DNA of 64,000 nucleotides from assembly GCA_009763385.1 (NCBI GenBank), contig CM019825.1, forward strand, positions 17,836,664-17,900,663, read 5' to 3'. The translations under genes were made by a program, and so were the position numbers. This stretch comes from Coix lacryma-jobi var. lacryma-jobi. Its lineage: Eukaryota > Streptophyta > Magnoliopsida > Poales > Poaceae. Position 1 is the stretch's first letter, and every line of letters starts with the position of its first letter. The notes under the pieces were generated by a model. The model searched no databases. It saw only the letters and a program-made list of their open reading frames with translations, and was not told the origin of the DNA. Below, one piece after another: positions 48,063-60,100 of this stretch.

Positions 48063-48326
48063 ATACTCCTTCCGTATCGCAAATAGAAGACGTTTTAGAA
48101 AATGTTTGGGTCAAACATTTGAAATATAAATCATAAATAACTTTTAAATTATTAAGTTTAAAAATGTAAAAATCATATAAATAAAATTATCTTAAAAAGT
48201 ATTTTCATAAAAGTATATATATACCACTTTATAACAAATATTTTTTAAAAAATAAATGGTCAAAGTTATGCTTTGGAGACCGTGTCACTGTCCTAAACGT
48301 CCTCTATTTGTGATACGGAGGAAGTA
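48063..48326. mobile_element. Stowaway-like MITE, family X copy 3
   Basis: It is bounded by TACTCCTTCCGTATCGCAAA and TTTGTGATACGGAGGAAGTA. The interior (AATTATTAAGTTTAAAAATG, GAGACCGTGTCACTGTCCTA) matches 9832-10095 in the same orientation. Confidence 0.85.
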
Positions 48327-50102
48327 CTTAGAATTATAAGAGATATGTATAATTACTTAGAATTATAAGAGATATGTATAATTGATTAGAATAGAATTAG
48401 ACTATGTATAATTACGTGCCACTCCATCTCAGAATAAATGTCATATGAAGCAATGAAATTATACTGCTAATTTCATATAACGTACTACTCACAACTTGTA
48501 TGTTAAGATACATTGCTAGTGCAGTTTAGGATTATAACTGAATGGGTAAGTCACCAATCCAATCCCTTTGACAAATCAGGTGTCATATTAAATATCATAT
48601 TCTATATATAGAAATATCATAGAATAGACATATAGGATTTTTTGTTGGGAAATTCGAATGAATCATTGAGTGAAAAAGGAAAAGATGAGACTCTACTAGT
48701 CTCCACTCTTGTGGTTTCCTCGGTTTCTATTTTCTTATTCGGGATCTTGCTTTTCAAGATATTTAACTTTGTTTCTTACAGGTTTCATTCAACTTCAAAT
48801 TCAAAGGTTAATGACTGAGAGTGAAGATGTTGGCGAGGATGGTGAAACAGGGGGCAACGACGATGAAACAAGCTTGCAAAAATCTGAGGCGATAACTTAG
48901 TGGTTGTTTAGATCTGAATAGGATTTTACATTGCAGCAAAAAAAAACAGAATTTGATGCAAGCGAAAAAAGCTTCAAATGGATTCTAGTTTGTGTTTGGG
49001 AAATCCAATCGACAATCCAATATCCCTTCTATATGAGCTTCTCAGGAATTCTAGGGTGGGAAGAAACAATTTTGCCCTTGCTTCAAACTTATCCACAAAA
49101 CCATTTGAAGGGTATTTGGGTAACTTATCTTGTATAATTCATCCACTACCTAGAGTATAATCTAGGAATCCAAACATATCAACCACAGTAATAGTTACTA
49201 TTGCTAGAAGAGCCTACCTAACAGGCCCATTATTTCTATCCAAAATCTAGATTCTCTACTCCCTCCATCCCATGTTAGATGATATTTTGGAATCTCTCAT
49301 GGCAAGCAAAGTTGAAGCCAAAAGTCCAAAATATCCCTCAACGACTAGAGATAGAAATGTATCTACTCTTTGGATTCTTCTAATCCTTAGATCATTCAAA
49401 CATGGTATTATCTTTTAGGCATACAGTTTTATGACATGAGGTGTAATATATGATGAAATTTTACCTCTTATTGTTGTTTCTATATTTTTGCACGAGGACG
49501 ACACTCGTTGCATTGACTATAGTTGTGTGCTCCTGCTGTGAAATGTTCTGAGCAGTAACCTAGCCATAATTGGTGCCCCGAAAGCGATCCACAAAACATG
49601 AACTTATTAAAGATCACCTTATTAGGTTCCCTAATCCCTATAGAGTAGAATCCTTTTAAGCTCTCAATTTGATGCGTATTCATGGTTTTTAGATTTATAT
49701 CAGGATTCAATGAAAATAACTTTTTATTAATAGATGACATGTGTTATCGATAATTTAGTGTATGTGGTCATTTTCTCAACCTCGAGATTTGTCAGTTTGG
49801 TATGTTGGATGTGCTTATATGAGTGAGTTTATGTATATGTGTTTATAAGAATGAGTCTGATAAGCTCCTCGTATGTTTTGCTCGATGAAATAATTTCAAG
49901 AGAAAACAAAATGAATATGTTTTCCCAATTTCCCTTGAAAACACGTGTTGCACGTTAGAACCTTTTAGGCAATCGCCCGTTTAAACTTTGTATTTGTGTA
50001 ATCAGAAACGTACATCCCTAATTAATATAGAAAAATCAGGAGGGTTCTTTCGCAAAATTGTCACTCCATTTGCCTTATGCCCTTGTCTTCCGGTAAAGCT
50101 TA
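48327..50102. other. Spacer with unassigned open frames
   Basis: Minor items: a repeated ACTTAGAATTATAAGAGATATGTATAATT at about 48327 and 48354, and a half-MITE end (ACTCCCTCCATCCCATGTTA) at 49259. A minus-strand frame at 49480-49740 ends HFTAGAHNYSQCNECRP and has coding-like composition but no family I recognise. A plus-strand frame ending at 48900 (MTESEDVGEDGETGG...) is equally unassigned. Confidence 0.35.
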
Positions 50103-50485
50103 GGCCCTGTGTGGTTGGGCCTTTGTCTTTGGCTTTTGGCCCCAAAAGCCAAAAGCCCAACCAAAGGGGTGCTGCTGGCAGCAGCTTTTGTAGAAGTTGG
50201 AGCCCAACCAAAGGGGTGCTAAAGGGGTGCTGCTGGCAGCAGTTTTTGCAGAAGTTGGAGCTTTTCCGTAGTATATTTTTGAAAGCTGTTTTGACCCTGC
50301 TTTTGGCTTTTGGCTTTCAGCTTTTCAAAATAGGTGAAATAAAAACCGTTTTTATAATTATTTTAAAAAAATAAAAGTAGAAGATATACTTTATACTTGT
50401 TTAACCAAACAGTTTTCAGCTTTTCCACAGCTCACAGTCCACAGCAGTTTTTCCACAGCTCACCGCCACAGCTCAACCATGGTCT
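50103..50485. mobile_element. GGCCCTGTGTGG-type MITE remnant upstream of the CPK gene
   Basis: It starts GGCCCTGTGTGGTTGGGC and contains a duplicated block GGGGTGCTGCTGGCAGCAG (about 50167 and 50226). It ends in text such as TTTAACCAAACAGTTTTCAGC. The right border is uncertain. Confidence 0.55.
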
Positions 50486-51185
50486 AAAACGAGCTGACAG
50501 CAAAGCAAAGCTTGAGGCTTTTTCTCAAGAAAACGCGCAGTCGCCGTTTCTCCCCGCCTGTCAACCTTTTTTCTTTGAGAAATATTCGGCCCGCGAGATC
50601 TCTAGCTCCAGACCCCGTGTGGATTAGTCGCTGTCACGATCGAGGCGGGGCGCCAATTGCGGTGGCCACCACCTCCAATCCACTCCCCGCGGTCGCCTCG
50701 GCCTCGCCGAGCTGTTCTGGCTCTGTCCTCTCTCCAACTCCAAAGATTTGTTTCACACCCGATTCCTGAGCCTCCGCCAGCGCTTCTTGCTGAAAAGGAA
50801 ACTCCGAGTTCTTCAGCTCTGGATCGGCAGAGAGGTGGTTCCTTTGTGGGCAGGCTCTGAGGTTAGGATCTTATTCTTTCTCTATTCATCGTCTCTTCCT
50901 TCCTGGATCCAGAGGCATGTTATGACGCGACTCTGTCTGGGGATTAGAGTTGTTTCTTTCGTCCTGTTGTTTGGGTTTTGCTTGCAGATCCAGTTCTGGA
51001 TACCTTGTCTTGCATCATGAGCTTGTGAATTCCAATACAAATGCTTGTCTTGCTTCGTCCTGACACGAGTGTTCTACTCCTTGGGATTTCCCTGCAGGTG
51101 GTTCAGTTCTTGTTCTTGATTTGTCTCATCGACCCATCAGTCGGGTTGCAGGCTTAGAGCTGGAAGGAGTAATTTGACTAGAAAA
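50486..51185 (+). promoter_or_regulatory. Promoter and 5' leader of the CPK gene
   Basis: The leader is C/T-rich from about 50600. A leader intron is possible between CTCTGAG|GTTAGG (50861) and CCCTGCAG (51097), as CPK genes often have one, but this is not proven. No core promoter element is assigned. Confidence 0.4.
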
Positions 51186-54100
51186 ATGGGGCAGTGTTGC
51201 AGCAGAGCTACGGCCCCGGACTCTGGACGGGGAGGCACCAATGGTTATGGCTACTCTAACCAGGCAAAGCCAGCGCAAGCACCTCCGAGTTCTTACAACC
51301 CCCCTCAGCAGGCGGCCGAGGTGAGGTACACGCCGCCGGTGATGAACGCTCCGGTGGTCCCACCTGTGGCTGTGCCACCGAAGCCAACGGCGGACACGAT
51401 TCTTGGCAAGCAGTACGAGGACGTGCGCTCTGTCTACTCCCTCGGGAAGGAGCTTGGCCGGGGCCAGTTTGGGGTGACATACCTCTGTACAGAGATTGCC
51501 TCTGGTAGGCAGTACGCCTGCAAGTCCATCTCCAAGCGCAAGCTCACCAGCAAGGCAGACAGGGAGGACATTCGAAGGGAGATCCAGATCATGCAGCACC
51601 TGTCTGGGCAGCCAAACATTGTCGAGTTCCGTGGAGCATACGAGGACAAGAGCAATGTCCATGTGGTGATGGAGCTCTGCGCAGGTGGGGAGCTCTTCGA
51701 TCGCATCATTGCAAAGGGGCACTACACAGAACGTGCAGCTGCTACAATCTGCAGAGCCGTTGTGAATGTTGTCAACATTTGCCACTTCATGGGTGTGATG
51801 CATCGTGATCTGAAACCTGAGAACTTCTTGCTTGCGACCAAGGAGGAGAATGCAATGCTCAAGGCCACTGATTTTGGGCTTTCCGTCTTCATTGAAGAAG
51901 GTAATGTGAATATTATGTTCTGTGGACACTTGGTATTGCATGGTTAGCTGAACATAATAAAAGTTAGACATATATTTCTTAACTTTGATCTGTTGAGGTT
52001 CATGGTTGGTTGTAATTATGAATTTATCTTTTATCATATTTGTGAAAGACCCTGCTAAGGCTAGTATTTCGTATGCTATCTGATTTTGGATTATGGGAAC
52101 GTATGGTGCTTCTTAATCCAAGCAATTAGGGAACCTCGAACCTTTGGATAATTAACACTACTTTGTACATGTTCAGGCAAATTTTTTGTCACTTCAAAGT
52201 GTATACTGTATAACATGACATGATACTTTTAGTAACTTGAAAAGCTTTTGCTCCTGCCTATCTCTACCAGCCAAAAACTGGTGGTCTTTGCCATGTTCAC
52301 TTTGAGGGGAAAGCACTGAGAACTGTACAACTGTTTCTATGTCAGTTAGGCCCTGATCCATTAGATGCTAATACTTATCTAGCTAATAGCTCATAGCCAA
52401 TAGTAGCTAGTTAACTATTAGCTGCTATTAGCTGGTTTGGCCAAACTAGTGAGATAGTTAATAGTTGGGTATTCAGCTAACAATTAGCTAGACTACTAGC
52501 TGGACCTGTTTGGATCCAAAGGAGTTAATTATTAGCATCTGTTTCTATGTCAATTAGTAGTGGGAAACCAGTAGCAACGATAGCTCAATGGCTTTTTATG
52601 TTTGACTGGTTCGAAGCCTGGTCGCAATCACATTAAGATATAAATGCTATATCATTTTATTACTCTTAGTGGCAGTTCTTATATCTGATATATATATATA
52701 TTATATTGTTGTGGATAGTAATAGCAGTTGCAGAATGATAATTGCTTATTGTGGGGAGACAAACCATTCTTCTGTTTTTTTCCTTGTACATTTTCATCAG
52801 TCATCCCCAGTATTTGTTTTGCTCTATGATTCCTAATCAAAGAGAACTTGCTGTCAGAAACTGTAGTAACTTGTTGGTGATTGATACCATTAGATTAGAT
52901 CCTAAATTTCCAGGTTTGGAGTCTCATTATCTCTGTACTGTATAACAGGAAAGATGTACAGGGACATTGTTGGGAGTGCTTATTATGTTGCTCCTGAAGT
53001 CCTTAGGCGCAGCTATGGAAAAGAGATAGATGTTTGGAGTGCAGGTGTTATTTTGTACATTCTTCTCAGTGGTGTGCCTCCATTTTGGGCTGGTAAATTG
53101 ACCTCTAAGAACCACTTCAACTTTTGAATTAATGTATACTATTAAGCAGCAACACCGTCCTTTTTTTGTTGTTTCTTCTCTGTTTTCGCCATGTAGAAAC
53201 TGAAAAGGGGATATTTGATGCTATTCTGCATGAGGAGATTGACTTTGAAAGTCAACCCTGGCCATCAATTTCTGAGAGTGCTAAAGACTTGGTTAGAAAG
53301 ATGCTGGCACGAGATCCAAAGAAAAGACTGACTTCGGCTCAAGTTCTTCGTAAGCTTCTCAGGAACTATTAATTTCAAACTTTAGGACTTTTTATTAAAA
53401 AAATAATATGTGTATAAAATGCTCGATCAGAACATCCATGGCTCAGAGAAGGTGGGAATGCATCTGATAAGCCTATCGACAGTGCTGTTCTTTCTAGAAT
53501 GAAGCAATTCAGAGCAATGAATAAGCTGAAAAAGATGGCCCTAAAGGTTATTGTTTTCATATTAATGCTTGTTTGGCTAGTTTTTCTTTATCTAATGATT
53601 TTTAGTAAATATATGTGCAGGTTATTGCTTCAAACCTTAACGAAGAAGAGATCAAGGGGCTAAAGCAAATGTTCATGAACATGGATACAGACAATAGTGG
53701 CACAATCACATATGAAGAACTCAAAGCAGGATTAGCCAAGCTTGGATCAAAGCTGTCAGAAGCTGAAGTAAAGCAGTTGATGGAGGCTGTATGTTCTAGT
53801 CTATAATCTATATTACATTACCATTATTAGAATCATGTTCTTGACTGGCATGCTTACCTTTTGACCTTCCAGGCTGATGTTGATGGGAATGGATCCATTG
53901 ACTATGTTGAGTTCATCACTGCCACAATGCATAGACACAAGCTCGAAAGAGACGAGCATTTGTTTAAGGCATTCCAGTACTTTGATAAAGATAACAGCGG
54001 GTGAGTACTCCAAATTGATATCTCAAATGCTAACACAACAGGCCACACTTTTTATCCCATCAAAACATGTCTACACTATCGATTATGTAAAAAAACTCGG

Positions 54101-54520
54101 CCCCTGGGAGAATGATCTCCTTTTTGCATGTAAAAGTATCTAGGTTCACATTTATTGGCACTGACTTTCTTCCGAAGTATGTCTCATGCATAAATTGTTT
54201 TTGTTCTCAAAAGCAGAAACTGGTTTTGTTTAACATTGAGATTATGTTGATTTTATGCAGCTTCATCACAAGAGATGAGCTGGAATCTGCTTTGATCGAG
54301 CATGAGATGGGCGACACAAGTACAATAAAGGAGATCATATCAGAAGTTGACACAGACAATGTAAGCTATTAACGCCATCATCTTTTAAGCTGTGTTTTGT
54401 TAATTCGTTTCATCTTCTTAATGTTGGTCGTTTTGCCTGCCACAGGATGGGAGGATTAACTATGAGGAGTTTTGCGCAATGATGAGAGGAGGGATGCAGC
54501 AGCCAATGAGGCTCAAGTAG
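51186..54520 (+). CDS. CPK: Calcium-dependent protein kinase
   Basis: A Ser/Thr kinase directly activated by Ca2+. Eight coding exons join to 532 aa: 51186-51900, 52949-53092, 53197-53349, 53431-53546, 53621-53788, 53873-54000, 54261-54360 and 54446-54520 (TAG). I chose MGQCCS over the upstream in-frame codons because Gly2 and Cys4/Cys5 form an N-myristoylation/palmitoylation signal, implying membrane attachment. The variable region (1-83) is rich in P and Q. Kinase domain: GRGQFG loop (91-96), Lys113, HRDLKPEN (Asp208), DFG (229-231), SAYYVAPEV. The junction/autoinhibitory segment is about 355-390. Four canonical EF hands start at Asp398, Asp434, Asp470 and Asp505, each with Glu at position 12. 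All catalytic and calcium-binding residues are present. Which numbered CPK it is cannot be settled here. Intact. Confidence 0.96.
52331..52557. mobile_element. Insertion in CPK intron 1 flanked by 19-bp direct repeats
   Basis: CTGTTTCTATGTCAGTTAG (52331-52349) and CTGTTTCTATGTCAATTAG (52539-52557) flank a segment. That segment begins GGCCCTGATCC...AGATGCTAATA and ends TGTTTGGATCC...TATTAGCATCT. The inverted AGATGCTAATA pair and the AGCTAATAG-rich interior look MITE-like. The flanking repeat is longer than usual for such elements. Confidence 0.5.
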
Positions 54521-54959
54521 CCTGATCCCTTAGTAGAAATGGTGTACCATTAGTTACTGTTCTTCACTCTTTTTTTCTTCATGTTCGGTACTTGGTAGCC
54601 GGATAAAGCTTACACAATGGGCGTTGCTTTTGCATTGTTGAGAGATGATTGTGTATATCTTTTTCTTCTTTGCTCGTGTTTGTTGCATTGTAGTATCTTG
54701 AACGTCCCTTCCTTTTGTAAGTTTGTTTATGCAAGTACATCTAATAAAAAGTGCATTTTGCCTCTCACTTTGTACTGTTAAAATCTAGCTTTCCGTTGGG
54801 GGATAGAACAGGTCCATCTCGCTTGTCAGTCAAGCTGTGGCATCGTTCTCACCTCCCCTGCCTTTACCATGTCTGTGCTGCGCAACCACGCCATAGTCCC
54901 GTCACCTCCGGCCTTCCCTTCCCATGGTTCCCATGTTCACTAGCAGTTCACAGTGCAAG
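54521..54959 (+). other. 3' UTR of the CPK gene
   Basis: T-rich sequence with AATAAAAAG near 54744, a plausible poly(A) signal for the CPK transcript. Confidence 0.5.
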
Positions 54960-55212
54960 TACTCCCTCCTTACAAAAAAAAGGCGCTATGAAATAAATAC
55001 TGGTTAAACTTTCTCAACTTTAATTAGATTTATAGAAAATACATACAAACATTCATATCTTCAAATAAATTTATTAGAAAAATAAATTCAAAGATCTATC
55101 TAATCATACTAACTATATAATATAAATATTTATATTTTATTATATATATTTAGTTAAAATTAAATATTTTTTTTGAAACGATAATGACTCTTTTTTAGGG
55201 ACAGATGAAGTA
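54960..55212. mobile_element. CTCCCTCC MITE downstream of CPK
   Basis: TACTCCCTCCTTACAAAAAA and the weak inverse TTTTTTAGGGACAGATGAAGTA bound an AT-rich 253-bp body. The right end is eroded. Confidence 0.65.
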
Positions 55213-55319
55213 TGTTCTAGCCACCGTCGCCGTGCACTGCTGCCGCCCATGGGGGGAGAGATAGTGCAAAAAAAAATGATCACACAACCGAGGATTGGGA
55301 TGGAATGGTGCAGCATCTC

Positions 55320-56475
55320 GTGCACCCGCTAAACTTTAACCAGCTAAATTTACCTGCTAGACATCCGAATAGTCGGTTTAAAAAATAGCTAAAGTTTAGC
55401 TATTTCAACTAAGCTAAAGCCAGTTAAATTTAGCTGACTCTATTAGATAGAACATTCGAATATCCTAGCTAAAGTTTAGAGGGCTAAAATCTTACTTTGA
55501 AATTTAGGGTTTAGCTAAAATTTAGTTTTTTTTTTTGGAAAGGGGAACATGGTTCCCATTACCCAGAAGCTCTAGGCAGATCACCAGAGACTAGGTTGAT
55601 AACAAACTCGGGGACTTGGTCCAGAAACACCGCTGGACCAGAACGTACAGCGCTTGTCCCATGTGCAGCAAGACTATCAGCCACTCTGTTGCATGATCGC
55701 GGACAAGCCCGGACCATACATATGTCAAAACAGTGTCTCATAAAATCCCTGATTTGGCGAAGCAGACCACCTTCAGCACTTATGTCCATCTCCTCAGAGT
55801 ACAGCCCCTTTTCCAGGTTTGTAGCATCAGTCTCAAGTATAATTCTAGTCATTCCCAATTGTGCCACTCTTTGTAAACCTTTCAAAGCAGCCACATCTTC
55901 AGCATGTAGCGGGCTAGAAACGTGCTCAAGATGGCCACAACCAGCTTCTAGAAAAGCTCCATTATTGTCTCTTGCAACAAAGCCCGATCCACCCGTATTT
56001 GTTCTGGCTTGGAAAGAAACATCAATATTAATCTTATAGAAGTCGGGCTGTGGTGGTTCCCATTTTTGTATCTTTTTCAGTATTTTTGTTCCCTCCTTCT
56101 TCTTCAGCTTTTGGAAATCAGCAACATAGAAATGGATGAGTGAGCAAATTTCCTAGGCTGACAGTCTCTTTTCCTCAGCATTTGCTTTGTTCCTGGCTGA
56201 CCACCATCTCCAGAGTAAGACTCATACTTTCTGTTTGTATGTCATTATCCAATTTCCAAATTTCTTGGATCATCTCTTTTCCTGATTTGCAGATTCCCAA
56301 AATTTCCTGACCTCTAGGTCCATCATCCTCCAAACTTCCTTGACGCCATGACATTTAAAGAAGAGATGACCATAGTCTTCATCCATCCTCCGCACATTGG
56401 ACAAATAGTTTCACTCTTAACCCCTCTTCTAGCAACGTTTAGCTAAAATTAAGTTGGGTGCATATAAACAAGCCC
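55320..56475. mobile_element. GCTAAATTTTAGC-rich MITE split by a LINE
   Basis: The left part, 55320-55525, carries many GCTAAA(A/G)TTTAGC palindromes like 27805-28079. The right part, 56438-56475, ends AAGTTGGGTGCATATAAACAAGCCC. The LINE at 55526-56437 interrupts it. Confidence 0.65.
55526..56437 (-). mobile_element. 5'-truncated LINE retrotransposon (zf-RVT + RNase H)
   Basis: On the minus strand, after the 5' truncation point at 56437, comes a zf-RVT motif (TICPMC, then GHLFFKCHGVKEVW). A stop-containing linker follows (SA-stop-EICSLIHFYVADFQ). Then comes an RNase H domain with its acidic residues in place: KINIDVSF (Asp), PLHAEDVAAL (Glu), ILETDATNL (Asp) and NRVADSLA (Asp). The longest open frame starting at a Met is 55559-55894. 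A poly-T run at 55526-55536 is the poly(A) tail seen from the plus strand. Target duplications TTTAGCTAAAATTTAG (55510-55525) and TTTAGCTAAAATTAAG (56438-56453) flank it. The copy is incapable of movement. Confidence 0.9.
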
Positions 56476-57163
56476 TAGAACAATATTTCCTTTTTGAAAT
56501 GAATCCATCCTGCAATGAAACTAATAAAAGCTTGAGAAACTAGAATGGGGACGGATGATGCAGCACCTTAGGGAAAAACATTTTTTTTGGACGATTTCAT
56601 TGTGCAACTAAATAAAAAGCTAGAATGAAACCGTTCCATCTCAAGAGATACCTCCAACCAAACACAAACGTTCGTCAATGCTTATAATGTGCTCTAGAAA
56701 ATAATCATATTGATACATCTCAGAAGCATGCACCGTTTTTCCTTCTTAAAACAAAATGGGCCTTGTTTTACATTACTTCCCCCATGACTTTCCTGCTTCA
56801 CCGTAATCACTTAATCAACGCAATACCTTCGTGGTGTGCCATCAGCCAATGCAAAAGCTGGTAATAAAATGTTAAGACAACGTAATAAATTATCTTATAT
56901 AAGAAAAAAGATACATAAAATACTTGTACAAGAACACAACTTTCCTGTAGCTATTTAGATACAAATTGTTGTCAACAACCTGAACATGCTTTCAAGATCA
57001 CAACAGAGGCTCCATGATGACTAGGAGTAATGGAACACACTTCGAGACTAACACAACCGAAGCAAACAGCCGAGCATTACATTCTGCAATGATATATGCA
57101 TCCAACTATCCAATAATCCGAGGCCTGGCAGTGCACAAGTATTCTCTGAAGGCGTCTGCTTTG
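56476..57163. other. Spacer and 3' UTR of the TYW gene
   Basis: The right part is presumably the minus-strand 3' UTR of the wybutosine gene. The left part is AT-rich spacer. No other feature is seen. Confidence 0.4.
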
Positions 57164-60100
57164 TTAGATTTGCCGGCATCTAACATCAACTACAAGGTGG
57201 CGAATATGAGGCCCGTACCATTTGACACGTTCAACATGCTCCACTGACACGTTCCAAGATAGTCCTGCAACACAAAATGGCACAGGAATGGAATTTGAAC
57301 TCTCGGAGAACAAAAATAAATGCATCGCAACAGATCAAAGCATAAATGCACCATTTTTACCATGGTTTTTGGCGATATTACTGATGGATTCAACAACATT
57401 CTCCAACCAGCGTGTCTCATCAGAGTCATTGACATTCTCGTGTATATGCAATACGCCCCCGCCAACCCTACACACAGTAATAGAGTAAAATGTTAACATC
57501 AGAGGTTTGTTGTGGATCCAGCAATTTGACAAAATTCCAACATCACATTAAAAAATTATAGAGAACTTGTTTCCAATTGAGACCACACATTCCATCAAGC
57601 ACCCAACGTGTTGCATCCCAACACACTGAAACCACCACCATGCAGGCATTTTCAGTGTGTCAGAACCAAATTTGGCAGCATGTAAATGGATGGATTGGGA
57701 CAGCGGTCTCCAGCAACTCCAGTTTGGCCATATCAGAGAGAATGATAGCAATGAAATGATCTTTGCGCATGAAATGAACTTCAGTTAGAGAATCTTTAGC
57801 ATCCCAGATTTTGGCGGGTGCGCCTCGAATACGCTCTTGTGAAATGTAAACTCAATTGCGCTTTGTTGGTTCAATAAAGCGAGGTAAACCTTTTCTCTAA
57901 ACAAGACTTGGCACGATGTCTTTTCGGATATGTCAAACTAGCACTACTAAGATCAATATGTTGATAAGCAGAGTTTTAAAAGAACATTTAGAATATTCTA
58001 AAACAACATTTTGCTTCTGCCGTTTACACCTTTACGATCAAGGTTGTAGGGATATGAAACCCTGGATATGGTTGGTAATTAGAGAAGGGGAGCAAGGGTA
58101 GAAGAGAGAAATTAGAAGGTTTGAGAATAACTACAATGCTTAACTGTAGCAAGGGAAAAGAGAAATTAGAAGGGTTGAATAACAGTTATAATGCTTAACC
58201 ATAACAAGGTATAATGCTATTATATATGTGTGTGTGCGTGTGTGGTCGAATCTGACCTAACCCATTATTACGAACTAACCAGCCCTAAAAGATTTGCACA
58301 TGACTTTCAAAAGATAGGCACATTTCCAGCTGACTCCCTAACACAACCAGACCCCTTAGTATACCAACTCAAACAATACTAATAAATCATCTTAATTACT
58401 GAAGGATGCAGCTATTCGTGAGTTGTGCAACAGAAACAAGAACCTCAGCAGGTCCAACCACAGGAGGCCAAGGCAAAGCTTACCTAAGCAGTTAAATCTC
58501 TCTATATATAATCTTTAGGCACATTTCCAGCTGACTCCCTAACACAACTGGACCCCTTAGTATACCAACTCAAACAATACTAATAAATCATCTTAATTAC
58601 TGAAGGATGCAGCTATTTGTGAGTTGTGCAACAGAAACAAGAACCTCAGCAGGTCCAACCACAGGAGGCCAAGGCAAAGCTTACCTAAGCAGTTAAATCT
58701 CTATATATAATCTTCTTTGAACACTACAAGAAACCTAGAATGAAATAAGCATAACTGAAACAACTCAGGTGGTGATGCAGACAGATCACCTTAAAGCTTC
58801 AACAGCAGCGGCCCAGCTACATTCACTTGAGGGTAACAATCCAAGACATACTCGGTCAGCAACACCCTAATTCAAGTCCAGTAAGAAATAAAGATCAGCA
58901 GCCATCGTAATTCATGTGTTTGACCAAAAGTAAAAAGATGAAATTTGTCGAGTACATACTTTGGGTGAAGTCACCCGGTTATCTCCTTCAAGTATAATAC
59001 ATCGATCCTCCACACTGTTGTCACTAACATTGCGCCGAAGAGCCTCCAGAGCATGTGGATTCCATTCACATGCATAAACTAGCTTGGCATTAGCTCTGCA
59101 AGAGTAAGCGATTAAGAACAATGTTTTTTTGGGGGGAGGGGGGGATAAAATCAGAATCTGTGTTTGACCAAGGGCTATCAGAGAATGTACTTCACAAGAA
59201 ACGGAAGAACAAAGTATCCAATTCCAGCAAACAAATCCACGACCACCTCATCTCTGCAGTTTAGCTGTCCCATGCGAAGTTTCTCTGAACGATTACCAGA
59301 AGAAAACATGCATTTTGTTGCATCAAGTGAATAGCAGATGCCGTTTTCATAATGAGTAACCCATCCATTATCACCCAGAAGAAGTTCCAGTGTACTATCT
59401 CTTGTGCCATTTGGCATGATTTTACCCTTCCAAAGAAAAGGATAGATTGAATAAATCATATGGAAAAGGGCATCCCCAACAGAAATAAATGCTTGGTAGG
59501 GTAACCAAATGCATGCCACAAGTCAAGTCACAAATTATAAGAACAAAAATACTTAACATGGAACTTCAATTGAGGACGCATGACCACATGAACATACAAG
59601 GTACTGACTTCAAGAGTAATAGCAGCCCAAATAGATGTTCTAGGTTCACTAATAAAGAGTTCATCCAGTACTTACTTGGCGTGCAAGACGTTGTGCACCA
59701 AGTGACTTGGCAACTAGTGGCCAAAGTTCCTCGCTAACTGATTCCCACAGTGGATTCTTAAAGCATGTCTTCGGAAGTATGACGATATCACCAAGTGTCT
59801 CCCACCTACACACCAGAATGAGATTTAAGCAAGCAAGACCAACTATAGTTGTAATAACAATAGATATTTTCATCAGAGAAACAAACCTAGTTGGAAGCTG
59901 CTCCAACAACTGAGGGGGCATCCCTCTACTTTCCAGTAGAGAAGATAAAAGTTCTTTCATGATGGTTTGAGGAGACTTGGAAGGCTTTCGGCTGATGGCT
60001 AGTTCATCTTTCATAAAAGAACCATTGCAAGATGACAAAATTTTTAATGCATCCTGAAGAGATAGGTTGTCTTCTACAAGTTTCTTTTCAGGAAACACTA

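Noticed and set aside
52581..52618. tRNA-like A box (TAGCTCAATGG) and B box (GGTTCGAAGCC) in CPK intron 1
   Set aside because: Only about 16 bases separate the boxes, too short for a tRNA. No cloverleaf could be drawn. It might be a SINE scrap, but there is no further support.
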